Both the position numbers and the translations under genes were made by a program. From Natronococcus occultus SP4 (GTDB lineage Archaea; Halobacteriota; Halobacteria; Halobacteriales; Natrialbaceae): a DNA stretch of 64,000 nucleotides. The stretch spans positions 2,657,001 to 2,721,000 of the forward strand of contig NC_019974.1 of NCBI RefSeq assembly GCF_000328685.1, read 5' to 3'. Under the pieces are notes generated by a model. It searched no databases, was not told the origin of the DNA, and saw only the letters and a program-made list of their open reading frames with translations. Below are positions 47,302-56,898 of this stretch, in pieces. How positions within the stretch are numbered: position 1 is the first letter of the stretch; the number at the start of each line of letters is the position of its first letter.

Positions 47302-48441
47302 ATGTCAGAAATCACGCTGTCCGAACTCGAAAAACAGTACGGCGACACGACCGCCGTCGAGGACGTCTCCGTCGACATCCGCGACGGCGAACTGTTGTGT
47401 CTGCTCGGCCCGAGTGGCAGCGGCAAGTCCACGACGCTGCGGATGATCGCCGGCCTCGAGGAACCGACCAGCGGCCAGATCACGATCGACGGGATCGACG
47501 TGACCGCACAGTCGGCCTACGAACGGAACACGTCGACGGTGTTCCAGGACTGGGCGCTGTTTCCCCACAAGACGGTGTTGGAAAACGTCGCCTTCGGGCT
47601 GAAGATGCGCGACGTCCCGAAAGAACAGCGCCGCGAACGCGCCGAATCGATGCTCGAGCGGGTCCAGATGGGCGGCTACGGTGACGAGGACCCGACGAAC
47701 CTCAGCGGCGGCCAGAAGCAACGCGTCGCGCTCGCCCGATCACTCGCGGTCAACCCGGACGTGCTGTTGCTCGACGAACCGTTGTCGAACCTCGACAAGC
47801 GGCTCCGCGAGGACATGCAGATCGAACTTCGGGAGATCCACGAGGACGTCGAGGAGACGTTCGTCCACGTCACCCACGACCAGGACGAGGCGTTCACGCT
47901 GGCCGACCGTATCGGAATCATGAACGAGGGGAAACTGATCCAGGTCGGCGAACCCACCGAGGTCTACGAGAACCCGGCAAACCGCTTCATCGAGGGCTTT
48001 CTCGGCGATACGAACTTCGTCGAGAGCGAGGTCGTTCGCGTCACTGACGACGCCGCCTACGTCGAGACTGAACTGGGCTACGAACTCGTCCTTCCGTCGG
48101 ACGGAGCCCCCGACGTTGCCGAGGGGACCGAACTGACGCTGTCGTTGCGCCCCGAAGTGCTCTCGATCGAGCAGGACGCGGCTGCCGACGCCGTCGAGGG
48201 ACACGAACAGCCGGTGCTTGCCGACGGCAGCACGGTCAACGCCGTCGTCGGCACCGTCGAGAACGTCCTCTACCGAGGGTCGACGGTGCGGTACTCCGTC
48301 TCTGTCAACGGAACGTCGATGTTCGCCGAGCGAACGGGGACGAACACCGGCGCCTTGACCGCCGGCGACGAGATTCGCATCGAGTGGGAAGGAACCGACG
48401 TCCTCGCGTTCCGGCCCGACGGATCGCGGGTCACGCTCTGA
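47302..48441 (+). CDS. potA: ABC transporter ATP-binding protein, PotA-like
   Basis: A 379-residue ATPase. Walker A GPSGSGKST is at residues 36-44, signature LSGGQKQRVALARSL, Walker B DVLLLDEPLSNLD, and H-loop HVTHDQDEA; residues about 240-379 form the TOBE domain. It energises the two permeases encoded directly downstream, in the same operon (six bases to the next start). Substrate assignment depends on the binding protein. Confidence 0.9.
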   Translation: MSEITLSELEKQYGDTTAVEDVSVDIRDGELLCLLGPSGSGKSTTLRMIAGLEEPTSGQITIDGIDVTAQSAYERNTSTVFQDWALFPHKTVLENVAFGLKMRDVPKEQRRERAESMLERVQMGGYGDEDPTNLSGGQKQRVALARSLAVNPDVLLLDEPLSNLDKRLREDMQIELREIHEDVEETFVHVTHDQDEAFTLADRIGIMNEGKLIQVGEPTEVYENPANRFIEGFLGDTNFVESEVVRVTDDAAYVETELGYELVLPSDGAPDVAEGTELTLSLRPEVLSIEQDAAADAVEGHEQPVLADGSTVNAVVGTVENVLYRGSTVRYSVSVNGTSMFAERTGTNTGALTAGDEIRIEWEGTDVLAFRPDGSRVTL

Positions 48442-48447
48442 AAACCG

Positions 48448-49362
48448 ATGACGGAGACAGCCACACGTATCCCGACGTCGCTCGCGGCGGTTCGAGAGCG
48501 GATCGCCGGCCAGTCCAGTTCGAACCGGGCCCTGTTGTTGATGGCCCCGCTGCTCGCGTTCGAACTCCTGGTGTTCGTGATCCCGTTTTTCATCCTGCTG
48601 CGGATCAGCGTCGCGGAGTCGTCACCGGACTTCGTCTACGCCGAGGGAACCGTCTCGCTTGAGGCGTACGCAAGCGTCCTTACCAGCGACCTCGTCTGGA
48701 GCATCGTCGGCTACTCGTTCCTCATCGGAGTCATCGTCACCGTGCTATCGGTCTTCATCGGGCTGTTCTACGCGTACGCGATCTGGCGATCGACAGGACT
48801 GATCAAATCGCTCTTGCTGTTTTCGGTCGTGTTGCCGCTGCTCACGACGCTTGTCATCAGAACGTACGCGTTCCAGCCGTTGCTGTCGCCGACGGGAACG
48901 ATCAACGAACTGCTGCTCTCGCTTGGACTGCTCTCGGAGCCGATCGCGTTCTACCCCGGCACGGTCGCCGTCGTCATCGGACAGCTCTATATCGTGCTGC
49001 CCTACGCCGTGTTGGCGATCTACAGCGTGCTGGCGACGATGGACTGGCACGTCGTCGAGGCCGCACGCGACCTCGGCGCGAGCCGACCCCGATCGATACT
49101 CGAAGTCGTCGTCCCCCAGGCGATGCCGGGGATTATCGTCGCGACCGTGATCTCCTTTGCCTGGAGCGTCGGCTCCTACGCGGCACCGGGAGTGCTGTCG
49201 AACAATCTCACGTTCGCGATCCAGGTCGAGGACATGATGTACGGAATGCGCTACCCCGAAGCGGGCGCGTTCTCGGTGCTCATGCTCCTGTTGATGCTCG
49301 CCTGTATCGCCGTCATCTTTACCGTCCTCAACCGGTTCGGAGGTGAGTTCGACCTTGCATAG
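48448..49362 (+). CDS. potB: ABC transporter permease, PotB-like
   Basis: A 304-residue membrane protein with six hydrophobic helices and the cytoplasmic EAA loop (VVEAARDLGASRPRSI). The N-terminus is a short charged cytoplasmic segment (MTETATRIPTSL). It pairs with the next permease, whose start codon lies inside its last codons; overlap and a strong ribosome site show coupled translation. Confidence 0.9.
   Translation: MTETATRIPTSLAAVRERIAGQSSSNRALLLMAPLLAFELLVFVIPFFILLRISVAESSPDFVYAEGTVSLEAYASVLTSDLVWSIVGYSFLIGVIVTVLSVFIGLFYAYAIWRSTGLIKSLLLFSVVLPLLTTLVIRTYAFQPLLSPTGTINELLLSLGLLSEPIAFYPGTVAVVIGQLYIVLPYAVLAIYSVLATMDWHVVEAARDLGASRPRSILEVVVPQAMPGIIVATVISFAWSVGSYAAPGVLSNNLTFAIQVEDMMYGMRYPEAGAFSVLMLLLMLACIAVIFTVLNRFGGEFDLA
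49339..49357 (+). promoter_or_regulatory. Shine-Dalgarno site deciding a TTG start of the PotC-like gene
   Basis: GGAGGTGA at 49339-49346 lies eight bases before TTG at 49355. The alternative in-frame GTG at 49343 is inside the site itself. The same arrangement occurs at 17388-17403 in the other importer. Confidence 0.55.
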
Positions 49363-50161
49363 AGAAACCCTCGAGACCGCCGCCTTCCGCGCGGGCTATC
49401 TGTCGTTGCTCGTGTTCATGTTGCTCCCGTTGCTCGTCGTCGTCGCGACGTCGTTCTCCGGCACGGGACGGCTCGCGTTCCCGCCCGAGAGCTACTCGCT
49501 CGCCTGGTACGGCGAGTTCCTCGACAGCGTCCGCTGGCTCGACGCGTTCACGAACAGCATCGTCGTCGGTGTCGGAACGGCGCTCGTCGCGACGGTACTC
49601 GGCGTGACCGGTGCGTTCGGGCAGGAGCTCGACGACGACAGCTCGATGGGGCGGCTGCTCGCACCGCTCGTCCTCGTCCCGCTGTTGATTCCGCCGGTTA
49701 TCCTCGGAATCACGCTGTTGATGTATTTCAACGAGATCGGTCTGCGTGGCTCTTACGCGAGCATTATCCTCGCACACACGCTGTGGGCGACGCCGCTGGT
49801 CTACTTCGTGATGCGGTCGGTGTTCAGCCGGTTCGACTGGCAGCAACTCGACGCTGCCCAGGACCTCGGTGCCGGCCCGGTCCAGTCGTTCGTCCACGTC
49901 GTGTTCCCCAACGTGCAACACGGGATCTTCGTCGGCGGGCTGCTCGCCTTTATCATCAGCCTCCAGGAGTTCGTGATGGCGCTGTTCCTCTCGACGCCCG
50001 AGACCCAGACGATCCCGGTGATCGCCTGGACCGAGATCCGACAGGCGCTGGATCCGGTCGTGAGCGTCGTCTCGACGATTCTGGTCGTCATCTCGATCGT
50101 CGGCATCGTCCTCGCGGTGGTCGCGACGAACCTCGAGTGGCTGTCGAAACAGCTCTCCTGA
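49355..50161 (+). CDS. potC: ABC transporter permease, PotC-like
   Basis: A 268-residue membrane protein from the TTG start, with six hydrophobic helices and the EAA-type loop (QQLDAAQDLGAGPVQSF). It completes the PotDABC-like importer. It starts eight bases before the stop of the upstream permease ends. The next gene, a DMT transporter, converges on it with 13 bases between the stops. Confidence 0.9.
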   Translation: MHRETLETAAFRAGYLSLLVFMLLPLLVVVATSFSGTGRLAFPPESYSLAWYGEFLDSVRWLDAFTNSIVVGVGTALVATVLGVTGAFGQELDDDSSMGRLLAPLVLVPLLIPPVILGITLLMYFNEIGLRGSYASIILAHTLWATPLVYFVMRSVFSRFDWQQLDAAQDLGAGPVQSFVHVVFPNVQHGIFVGGLLAFIISLQEFVMALFLSTPETQTIPVIAWTEIRQALDPVVSVVSTILVVISIVGIVLAVVATNLEWLSKQLS

Positions 50162-50174
50162 CGGCCGCTCCCGT

Positions 50175-51152
50175 TCAGTAGCTGAACTGAATCAGCGCCG
50201 AGCCGACGAGGACGATCATCGACGCCGAGGCCTTCTGGGCGAGTGTAAACGGGTCGAACTGCTCTTCGAGTATGGCCGGTGCGAGCTTCGAGAGCGTGAG
50301 CGCGCCGACGAACACCATCATGACGTCGAGCTTGGTGATCGCGGTCGCCAGCGAGACGGGGCCGTTCTCGAGGGCCCGGATGAACGTAAAGAGACCGACG
50401 GCGTTGAGTAGCCCCCCGACCAGCAACAGCTTCGTCCCCTTCGTGAGCCGAACGCGACCAGCGAGCAGGTCGGCGGGATTCGGTTCGACCCCGCCGTCGG
50501 CCCGGAACGGAACGACCGCGGCGATCGAGGCCAGGCCGCCGAGGCTGATCCAGAAGAGGATCTCGACGGTGCCGAAGCCGTCGGTCAACACCTTCATGCC
50601 GGTGTTAAAGACCGCGAAGGCGATCGCGGCCAGGATCGCGACGCCGACCGTCGAGAAGGTGAGACTCTCGCGGATCGAGCCGGCCTCCCGGTCGTAGGAG
50701 ATGAAGAGTGCGCCGAAGACGACCAGTCCAACGCCGGCGTAGACGCCGGACGGGAACGCCTCGTCGAGCACCAGAAAGCCCAGTACGAGCACGAAGACGG
50801 TCTCGATCGACAGCGCCGGAACGAACCGGGAGACGTCGCCGTTGACGAGCCCCCAGTAGTAGATGCCGTAGGCGATCGTCGAGACGACGCCGAACCCGAG
50901 CGCGACTGCGATCGGAACGGGTTCGGCGCCCGGGACTCCCTCGCCGCCGACGCCGCCGAGACTGTTGCGGATTGCGGGCCACTCGAGGACGAGCCCGACG
51001 AGAACGTAGACGGCGTAGAAGGGGATGCAGTTGTAGATCGCCAGCGTCAGTGGGTCGTCGATCTCGACGCCGCTGACGACCTTCGAGAGCAACGCGATCA
51101 CGGAGTAGATCCCCGCGGTCAGGAGGGCATAAAGGAACCAGGTCGATATCAC
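50175..51152 (-). CDS. DMT-superfamily (EamA) transporter
   Basis: A 325-residue membrane protein with about ten hydrophobic helices in two EamA repeats. The GTG start at 51152 (VISTWFLYALLTAGIYS) puts the first helix at the N-terminus as usual; an ATG 75 bases upstream would add a basic, Pro-rich leader without homology. The substrate is unknown; family members export metabolites or amino acids. A loop rich in Gly/Glu (GGVGGEGVPGAEP) separates helices 2 and 3. Confidence 0.82.
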   Translation of the reverse strand: MISTWFLYALLTAGIYSVIALLSKVVSGVEIDDPLTLAIYNCIPFYAVYVLVGLVLEWPAIRNSLGGVGGEGVPGAEPVPIAVALGFGVVSTIAYGIYYWGLVNGDVSRFVPALSIETVFVLVLGFLVLDEAFPSGVYAGVGLVVFGALFISYDREAGSIRESLTFSTVGVAILAAIAFAVFNTGMKVLTDGFGTVEILFWISLGGLASIAAVVPFRADGGVEPNPADLLAGRVRLTKGTKLLLVGGLLNAVGLFTFIRALENGPVSLATAITKLDVMMVFVGALTLSKLAPAILEEQFDPFTLAQKASASMIVLVGSALIQFSY

Positions 51153-51494
51153 GGACGGCTCACCCCTCGACGGGAGCCGTTCGGCCGGAGCTGATCGGTG
51201 TCGCGGTCCCGGCAGCGGCGACCGCACTCGTCGGTTTCCATCAGTTTCGACCGAATGACTCGAGTCCTAAGAGTTCCCTGCAAGGGAGTGGAGGGCGTCA
51301 CGCACTCACACGCAAGGTTCGTCGCCGCTCCTGGGTGGTACTCGATCGCTCGAATCGCAGGGGCAGACGGAAAAGAGCGCGGCAGAGACACTGGATAGGC
51401 CGTCCGCCGCGCCGATCGCCCGCACCCGATAGCGATCGAGACAGTGTTCGAACGCGGGGCGAAGCTTCAGGTGGGCGTTTCCTGTACGCGGGCT
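51153..51494. other. Divergent intergenic region, no gene seen
   Basis: About 340 bases between two membrane-protein genes read in opposite directions. No family-like frame, strong TATA box or repeat was noticed. Confidence 0.4.
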
Positions 51495-52490
51495 ATGACC
51501 GACGACACCAGCTGGCGTCACTCGGTGTTTCGGTGGACAGTCATCGAGGGCAACCGGCTAACCGTCGCCGGCGTGCTCCTCGGCGGAATCACACTGCTGT
51601 TGCTCGCCTTGCTCGTCGTGAACCTGTTTCCGCGGGCGCCCGGCGAACCGCTCTATCTCCTGTTCAGCTCGTTTCTCGGCGGAAACCTTACCCTCATCTC
51701 GGTCGTCATCGCGATCAACCAGCTCGTGTTCTCGCGAGAGCTCGGCTCGCCGGGTGATCTGGAGCAACGAACCCGCAACGCCGTCGAGTACCGTGATCAG
51801 GTCCAGGACGTGATGGACCGGGCGGTGAGCCCGGTGATGCCGGGGTCGTTCCTGCTCGTCCTCCACGAGAACCTCGGCAAGCGAGCCCAGGCGCTGCGCG
51901 AGACGGTGACGGATTCTCTCGACGGTGATCTCTCGGCGGAGATCGACGAACTCGTGGGCGCGCTTCGAGGCGACGTCAGAACCGTCACGAGAGCGGTCGA
52001 CACGCCCGGCGCGGACGAACAGATTTTCGGCGCGATCGCGGCGACGCTGGGAACGACACAGGCCGAGCAGCTGTACGATCTCGCCCGGATCGAGACGGAG
52101 TACGACGCGCAACTGACCGACGAACAGCGCGAGCTGTTCACGTCGATCCGCGAGCACCTGTTGCACATCGACGTCGCCCGGAAGTACTTCCGGACAGTGT
52201 ACATCACGAAGGAGCTCTCGTTTCTCTCGCGGGTACTGCTGATCATCGGCCTCCCGGCGCAGCTGTTTCTCGCCGCGACGCTCGCGGTGTACGATCTCGC
52301 GGCGATCGAGGCACTTCCGGCGGCAGGAATCGTCGCTGCGACGCTCGTCGCCATGGTCGCCTGCTTCGCGCCGCTTGCGGTCCTGGCGTCGTTCGTTCTT
52401 CGGCTGTCGTGGGTCGCACAGCGAAACGCGACCGTGATGCCTTTCGCAGCCTCCGAGAAGGATTACACCCTGTTCTCGACCGACGAGTGA
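51495..52490 (+). CDS. Four-helix membrane protein with large cytoplasmic or external domain
   Basis: A 331-residue protein starting MTDDTSWRHSVFRWTVIEGN. Helices are at about residues 22-45 and 53-77, then a 160-residue polar, helical domain (LEQRTRNAVEYRDQVQDVMD; LRGDVRTVTRAV), then two more helices at about 239-258 and 270-295. The layout resembles bestrophin-like or sensor proteins with a helical midsection, but no known motif is visible. Function unknown; stands alone. Confidence 0.65.
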   Translation: MTDDTSWRHSVFRWTVIEGNRLTVAGVLLGGITLLLLALLVVNLFPRAPGEPLYLLFSSFLGGNLTLISVVIAINQLVFSRELGSPGDLEQRTRNAVEYRDQVQDVMDRAVSPVMPGSFLLVLHENLGKRAQALRETVTDSLDGDLSAEIDELVGALRGDVRTVTRAVDTPGADEQIFGAIAATLGTTQAEQLYDLARIETEYDAQLTDEQRELFTSIREHLLHIDVARKYFRTVYITKELSFLSRVLLIIGLPAQLFLAATLAVYDLAAIEALPAAGIVAATLVAMVACFAPLAVLASFVLRLSWVAQRNATVMPFAASEKDYTLFSTDE

Positions 52491-52571
52491 CGGGTGGGAC
52501 GTCCTCGAACCGGGGTGGCGCTCGGGCGAGCGATACGCCTCTCGTGTCGCCGATCCGCGCTCCGACGTTCC

Positions 52572-54506
52572 CTACAGGAAACGGAACGTCTCCAGGTTCT
52601 TCGGCGCGAACGTTCGCATGTTGTAATCGTGGTACAGCGCCGAGGAGAGGTCCTGCGTGGAGCGTTCGTCGCCGTGGACACAGAGGACCTTCTCGGGGCG
52701 GGGGTTCATCGTCTTGACGAAGTTCTCGAGGCCCGCGCGGTCGGCGTGGCCGGAGAAGCCGTCGACGGTCTCGACGTTCATGTTCAGCGAGAGCGTGCCG
52801 CGGCCGCCGCCGTTGCCCATCGCGCCGACCTCGCTTGTCGGAATCTCGTCCCAGCCGTTCTGGATGCGTCGGCCGAGGGTTCCCTGGGCCTGGTAGCCGA
52901 CGAAGACCAGCGAAGAGTCCGGATCGGGGCCGAGGTGGCTCAGCCAGGACATGATCGGGCCGCCGGTGACCATCCCGGACGTCGAGAGGATGATACAGGG
53001 GCCGCCGTCGGCGACGTCCTGTCGTTCCTCCTCGCCGCCGTCGATGTGGTTGAACTGCTCGGCGAGGAAGGGGTTCTCGTCCTCGTGGAAGATCCGATCC
53101 CGCAGATCGTCACGGAGGTACTCGGGGTAGGTCGTGTGGATCGCGGTCGCCTCCCAGATCATCCCGTCGAGGTGGACCGGCATCTCCGGAATGTCGCCCT
53201 TACGCATCGCCTCCTCTAAGACGAGCATGATCTCCTGGGAGCGCCCGACCGCGAACGCCGGAATGAGGACCTTTCCGTCGCGGTCGTAGGCCTCGTTGAT
53301 GACCTTCTTGAGCTTGCGCTCGGAGTCCTCCTGGTCGGTCTGGTAGTCGTTGCGACCGCCGTAGGTCGACTCCAGCACGAGCGTTTCGACGCGCGGGAAG
53401 TCGTTGACGGCGCCGTTGAACAGGCGCGTGTCGTCGTAGTGGATGTCGCCCGAGAACGCGACGTTGTAGAGCCCGTCGCCGATGTGGAAGTGCGAGACGG
53501 CCGAGCCAAGGATGTGGCCGGCGTTGTGTAGCGTGAGTTTGACGTCGGGCGCGATGTCGGTGACGTCGCCGTACTCCAGCGGGATGGTGTGTTTGATCGC
53601 CTCGCGGACCATCTCGGACTCGTAGGGCGGCGACCGACCCTCCTTGGACGCAACGTCGAGGTAGTCGAGGGTGAGCAGCCCCATCAGATCCCGCGTCGGC
53701 TCCGTACAGTAGATCGGACCGTCGTAGCCGTACTTGAACAGCAGCGGAATGAGCGCGGAGTGGTCGAGGTGGGCGTGAGTGAGCACGACCGCGTCGATCG
53801 TCTGGGCGCCCGCCCCGAGCGCCTCGGGGGCGTGGAGGTACGGCACCTCACCCTCGGCGCCCGGTTTGTCGCCACAGTCGATGAGGACGCGGGTCTCAGG
53901 CGTCGAGAGGATAAAGGAGGCCCGACCGACCTCCCGGCAGCAACCCAGCGTCGTGATCCGGACGTACTCGTCGTCGGACATCTCCTCGCGGTGGATCTGT
54001 CGGCCCACTCGCTCGAGGATGTCACGTCGGTCGTCGCGTTCCTGTTTGAGGAAGCTCCGAACGTTCGAGACCGTCGAGGACTCGATCGGCGGCGTGCGGA
54101 CGACCTCGGGGGTCCAGCCGACGCTTTTCGTGATATCCCGGAGCGTCGAGCCGTGACGGCCGATGACCATCCCGGGTTTCTCGGCCTCGATGACGACCTC
54201 GCCGGTGTCGGCGTGGAAGTCCAGATCGGTGACGCCGGCCTCCTCCGGGATGACGTTCATGATCTGCTCGCGGGCCTCGTTGGGTCGCGAAAGGACGCTC
54301 GGATCCGGGCGGACGGTAATCCGCTTGCGGAGCTTGCTCGCGAGCTGCCGGATGAGATCACCCTGCTGGGCGAACTCCTTGGGGTCGCGCGTGTAGACGA
54401 CCAGTTCCGGACCTTCGTACTTCACCGAGGAAACCGAGATATCGTTCGGTAACTCGCTCGTGATCTCTGCTTTCAAATCGTCGAGTTGCTGCTCTACAGT
54501 GCTCAT
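52572..54506 (-). CDS. Beta-CASP ribonuclease aCPSF1
   Basis: A 644-residue protein. Two KH domains occupy residues 1-140 (MVIGRHGSTLRDI is the second GXXG-type loop), then the metallo-beta-lactamase core with LTHAHLDHSALIP and a beta-CASP insert, ending with VHGDERSTQDLSSALYH. aCPSF1 (FttA) cleaves RNA at U-rich 3' ends and is the general transcription terminator of archaea. The gene is highly conserved and probably essential. The ATG at 54506 was chosen because the family begins MSTVEQQL. Confidence 0.95.
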   Translation of the reverse strand: MSTVEQQLDDLKAEITSELPNDISVSSVKYEGPELVVYTRDPKEFAQQGDLIRQLASKLRKRITVRPDPSVLSRPNEAREQIMNVIPEEAGVTDLDFHADTGEVVIEAEKPGMVIGRHGSTLRDITKSVGWTPEVVRTPPIESSTVSNVRSFLKQERDDRRDILERVGRQIHREEMSDDEYVRITTLGCCREVGRASFILSTPETRVLIDCGDKPGAEGEVPYLHAPEALGAGAQTIDAVVLTHAHLDHSALIPLLFKYGYDGPIYCTEPTRDLMGLLTLDYLDVASKEGRSPPYESEMVREAIKHTIPLEYGDVTDIAPDVKLTLHNAGHILGSAVSHFHIGDGLYNVAFSGDIHYDDTRLFNGAVNDFPRVETLVLESTYGGRNDYQTDQEDSERKLKKVINEAYDRDGKVLIPAFAVGRSQEIMLVLEEAMRKGDIPEMPVHLDGMIWEATAIHTTYPEYLRDDLRDRIFHEDENPFLAEQFNHIDGGEEERQDVADGGPCIILSTSGMVTGGPIMSWLSHLGPDPDSSLVFVGYQAQGTLGRRIQNGWDEIPTSEVGAMGNGGGRGTLSLNMNVETVDGFSGHADRAGLENFVKTMNPRPEKVLCVHGDERSTQDLSSALYHDYNMRTFAPKNLETFRFL

Positions 54507-54848
54507 AATCGCCAGTTGTCGATTGCGTGAACTCGCCGACGAGGGAACGCCGAAACCGTCGGAGCGAACGCACCACCGCGGGGACCGTCGGTGGCTCGTC
54601 GGTCGCCGATCCGCAACCGCTGCAGTACTGCCACGGACTGCGATCGACGGCACCGTCGGACAACGGAGGAGCCGTTCCGTCCGGTGTCTCGAGTCATCTG
54701 TGGTGATTCGTCCGACGAAGACGCTCCCAGGTCGGTTATCCTGGTTCGTGCGGGACAATTCCAGGGAGAACCCGCTTACCCGAGGCTATTCTTTGCGTGG
54801 TATAAAAGCCTTCGCAAAACCCAGGGTGGTTCGGCTCGAAACGGCGGT
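54507..54848. other. Divergent promoter region
   Basis: About 340 bases between aCPSF1 and the 160-residue gene, with no credible frame. A clear TATA box for the plus-strand gene is at 54800-54808; the aCPSF1 promoter is not obvious. Confidence 0.4.
54800..54808 (+). promoter_or_regulatory. TATA box of the 160-residue gene
   Basis: GTATAAAAG is the strongest TATA match in the region; it predicts a start near 54830 and a short leader of about 20 bases before ATG at 54849. Confidence 0.55.
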
Positions 54849-55331
54849 ATGCACCTCACACCGGACCGCGTCGCCGCCGAGTATGAGTGGGTTCTCGAAC
54901 GCGCTGACACCGTCGTCCCGATCATCAACGACGTGCGCGACGACCTCGGCTCGATCTTCGAAACCGACGTCGATCCCGTCACCGAGGACGCCTACCGCGA
55001 GGAGGTCGAGATCGTCTTCGCCGACGGCGACCTCGCGGTCAATGTCGCCGCGATGGTCGCGATCTTGCGGAACCTCGACGTCGACGGGGACTACCCCGGC
55101 TTCATTGTCGACGAGATCGTCGGCCGCGAGCTGGCGGCGACGATCGCCGGCAGCCAGCCCCTGCGGACGCTGGGCGAGGCGACGTTTCACTACGCCGACC
55201 TGCAGGTCCACGGCGATGAGACCGAGAATGCCGGCGTCGACGACTGCGAGGCCGCGCTGGCCGCGGGCTTTCAGGAACGGCTACCGGGCTGGAACTGGAC
55301 CGAGCGGGAAAGCCCCTTTAGCGTCCAGTAG
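54849..55331 (+). CDS. Conserved haloarchaeal protein, unknown function
   Basis: A 160-residue acidic protein starting MHLTPDRVAAEYEWVLERAD. It appears alpha/beta without membrane segments; VEIVFADGDLAVNVAAMVAI and GATFHYADLQVH-like phrases suggest a small globular domain. No catalytic motif is recognised. A strong TATA box indicates real expression. It converges on a lipoprotein gene 14 bases away. Confidence 0.65.
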   Translation: MHLTPDRVAAEYEWVLERADTVVPIINDVRDDLGSIFETDVDPVTEDAYREEVEIVFADGDLAVNVAAMVAILRNLDVDGDYPGFIVDEIVGRELAATIAGSQPLRTLGEATFHYADLQVHGDETENAGVDDCEAALAAGFQERLPGWNWTERESPFSVQ

Positions 55332-55345
55332 CAGTTAGCGTCGGA

Positions 55346-56044
55346 TTACGCGTCGGCGTCGTCTGCGTCGAGCTCCGGCTCGTCGTCGGCATCTCCGCCG
55401 TTTTCGCCGTCGGTCGCGTCGTCGTCACCGTCCTCGTCAACGTCGCCGTTTCCGTCATCCTCCCCGTCGGCGCCGTTTTGGTCGTCGGCGTCTTCCTCGT
55501 CGGCACCGTTTTCGTCGTCGGCGTCTTCCTCGTCGGCACCGTTTTCGTCGTCGGCGTCCTCCTCGTCCGGTTCGATCTCCTCTTCCTCCGGATCGATCTC
55601 CTCCGGCGCCGGCTGCTGTTCCTGCTCCTCGAGGATCCGATCGTAGGCCGCCCCCTCCGAGAGCGAGGCGATCGATCCCCCCTTGAGCTCGTCGACGATC
55701 GTCTCTGCGTCGCCGTCGATCCGGTAGAGCCCGTACTCGGCGCTTGCGTCCTCGATCTCGAGCCCGTCGTCGTCCTCGGCTCGCGCCTCGAAGTCGTCGA
55801 TCGCGTTCTCGACGAGTTCCTGCTGGCGCTGCTGGGCCTCGGCCATGTCGAGTTCCTCCTCGGCGACCTGCTCCTGGAGCTCCTCGATCTCGGCGGTGCT
55901 CGGGCCGACGACGGCCGTCAGGACGTCGTCGTACTCGCCGCCGTCGTCGCTCAGCGGGTTGAGGTCGGCACAGCCAGCCAGCGCCGCCGCGGCGCTCGTT
56001 CCGGTGAGCTGAAGGAATCGGCGGCGGTCGTGTTCGCTTGTCAT
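55346..56044 (-). CDS. Acidic twin-arginine lipoprotein with C-terminal repeats
   Basis: A 232-residue protein. DRRRFLQLTGTSAAAALAGC is the twin-arginine signal and lipobox. Residues about 40-140 form a helical domain (STAEIEELQEQVAEEELDMA, a likely coiled coil), and the tail from about residue 150 is Asp/Glu-rich with about three copies of an eleven-residue unit EEDADDENGAD (33-bp repeat near 55471-55570). Anchored outside the membrane; function unknown. Confidence 0.7.
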   Translation of the reverse strand: MTSEHDRRRFLQLTGTSAAAALAGCADLNPLSDDGGEYDDVLTAVVGPSTAEIEELQEQVAEEELDMAEAQQRQQELVENAIDDFEARAEDDDGLEIEDASAEYGLYRIDGDAETIVDELKGGSIASLSEGAAYDRILEEQEQQPAPEEIDPEEEEIEPDEEDADDENGADEEDADDENGADEEDADDQNGADGEDDGNGDVDEDGDDDATDGENGGDADDEPELDADDADA

Positions 56045-56156
56045 TGGTGGTTTGAACCCATCCCCCGACGAAAATAAGGGTTTTCGATCGGACAGGACGT
56101 CGTCGATCGCGCGTCGGTCCGGGCCTCTTATCTCTCTCAGCCGGCTACGCCGATCC

Positions 56157-56897
56157 GTGACCTCCGGTACGCGATCCCCGCAGGCGACGACGCTCGAGCG
56201 ACCCGCCCTCGAGGACGCGCGCGACGCGATCGTCGACGGCATCGAACGCGAGGCGATGATGACCGTCTTCGGGCGTTGCACCGTCGACTACGACGGGCGG
56301 GCCTCGAGCCAGCTCGAGGCCGGCGACCGCCACCTCATGCTCAAACCCGACGGCGCGGCGCTCGTCCACACCGACGAGGGCCAACAGCCCGTCAACTGGC
56401 AGCCTCCGGGCTGTGAGCACTCGGTTCGCTGCGAGGACGGCGCGCTCGTGATCGAGAGCGTGCGGTCCTCGCCGGAGGAACGGCTGGCCGTCAGCTTCGA
56501 GCTGGTGTTGCAGGTCTCGACGTTCGCGGGGTCGGATCCGACCGAACTCGCGGTCGTCGGCACCGAGGAGGACCTCCGCCAGCGGATCCTCGAGGAGCCC
56601 AGGCTGCTCGAGGAGGGGTTCACCCCGCTGGCGACCGAGCGGGACACGCCCGCGGGAGCGGTCGACATCTACGGCGAGGACGCGACGGGCCGATCGGTCG
56701 TCGTCGAGCTCAAGCGCCGACGGGTCGGTCCCGACGCGGTGAGCCAGCTCCGGCGCTACGTCGACGCCCTGGAGCGGGATCTCCACGCTGACGCCTCGGT
56801 CCGGGGCGTCCTCGTCGCACCCTCCGTAACCGACCGGGCCGATCGGCTGCTGGCCCGCCACGGCCTCGAGTTCGTCGCGCTCGAGCCGACGGAGTGA
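56157..56897 (+). CDS. nucS: Mismatch-specific endonuclease NucS/EndoMS
   Basis: A 246-residue protein from GTG 56157. The N-terminal beta domain (TVDYDGRASSQLEAGDRHLM) binds DNA; the C-terminal RecB-like nuclease has VDIYGED and VVVELKRRRV (Asp and Glu-x-Lys) followed by QLRRYV. NucS cuts both strands at mismatches, working with PCNA. No clear PCNA-interacting tail is seen at the end (EFVALEPTE). The gene is divergent from the lipoprotein and one base from the convergent next gene. Confidence 0.93.
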   Translation: MTSGTRSPQATTLERPALEDARDAIVDGIEREAMMTVFGRCTVDYDGRASSQLEAGDRHLMLKPDGAALVHTDEGQQPVNWQPPGCEHSVRCEDGALVIESVRSSPEERLAVSFELVLQVSTFAGSDPTELAVVGTEEDLRQRILEEPRLLEEGFTPLATERDTPAGAVDIYGEDATGRSVVVELKRRRVGPDAVSQLRRYVDALERDLHADASVRGVLVAPSVTDRADRLLARHGLEFVALEPTE

Positions 56898-56898
56898 G

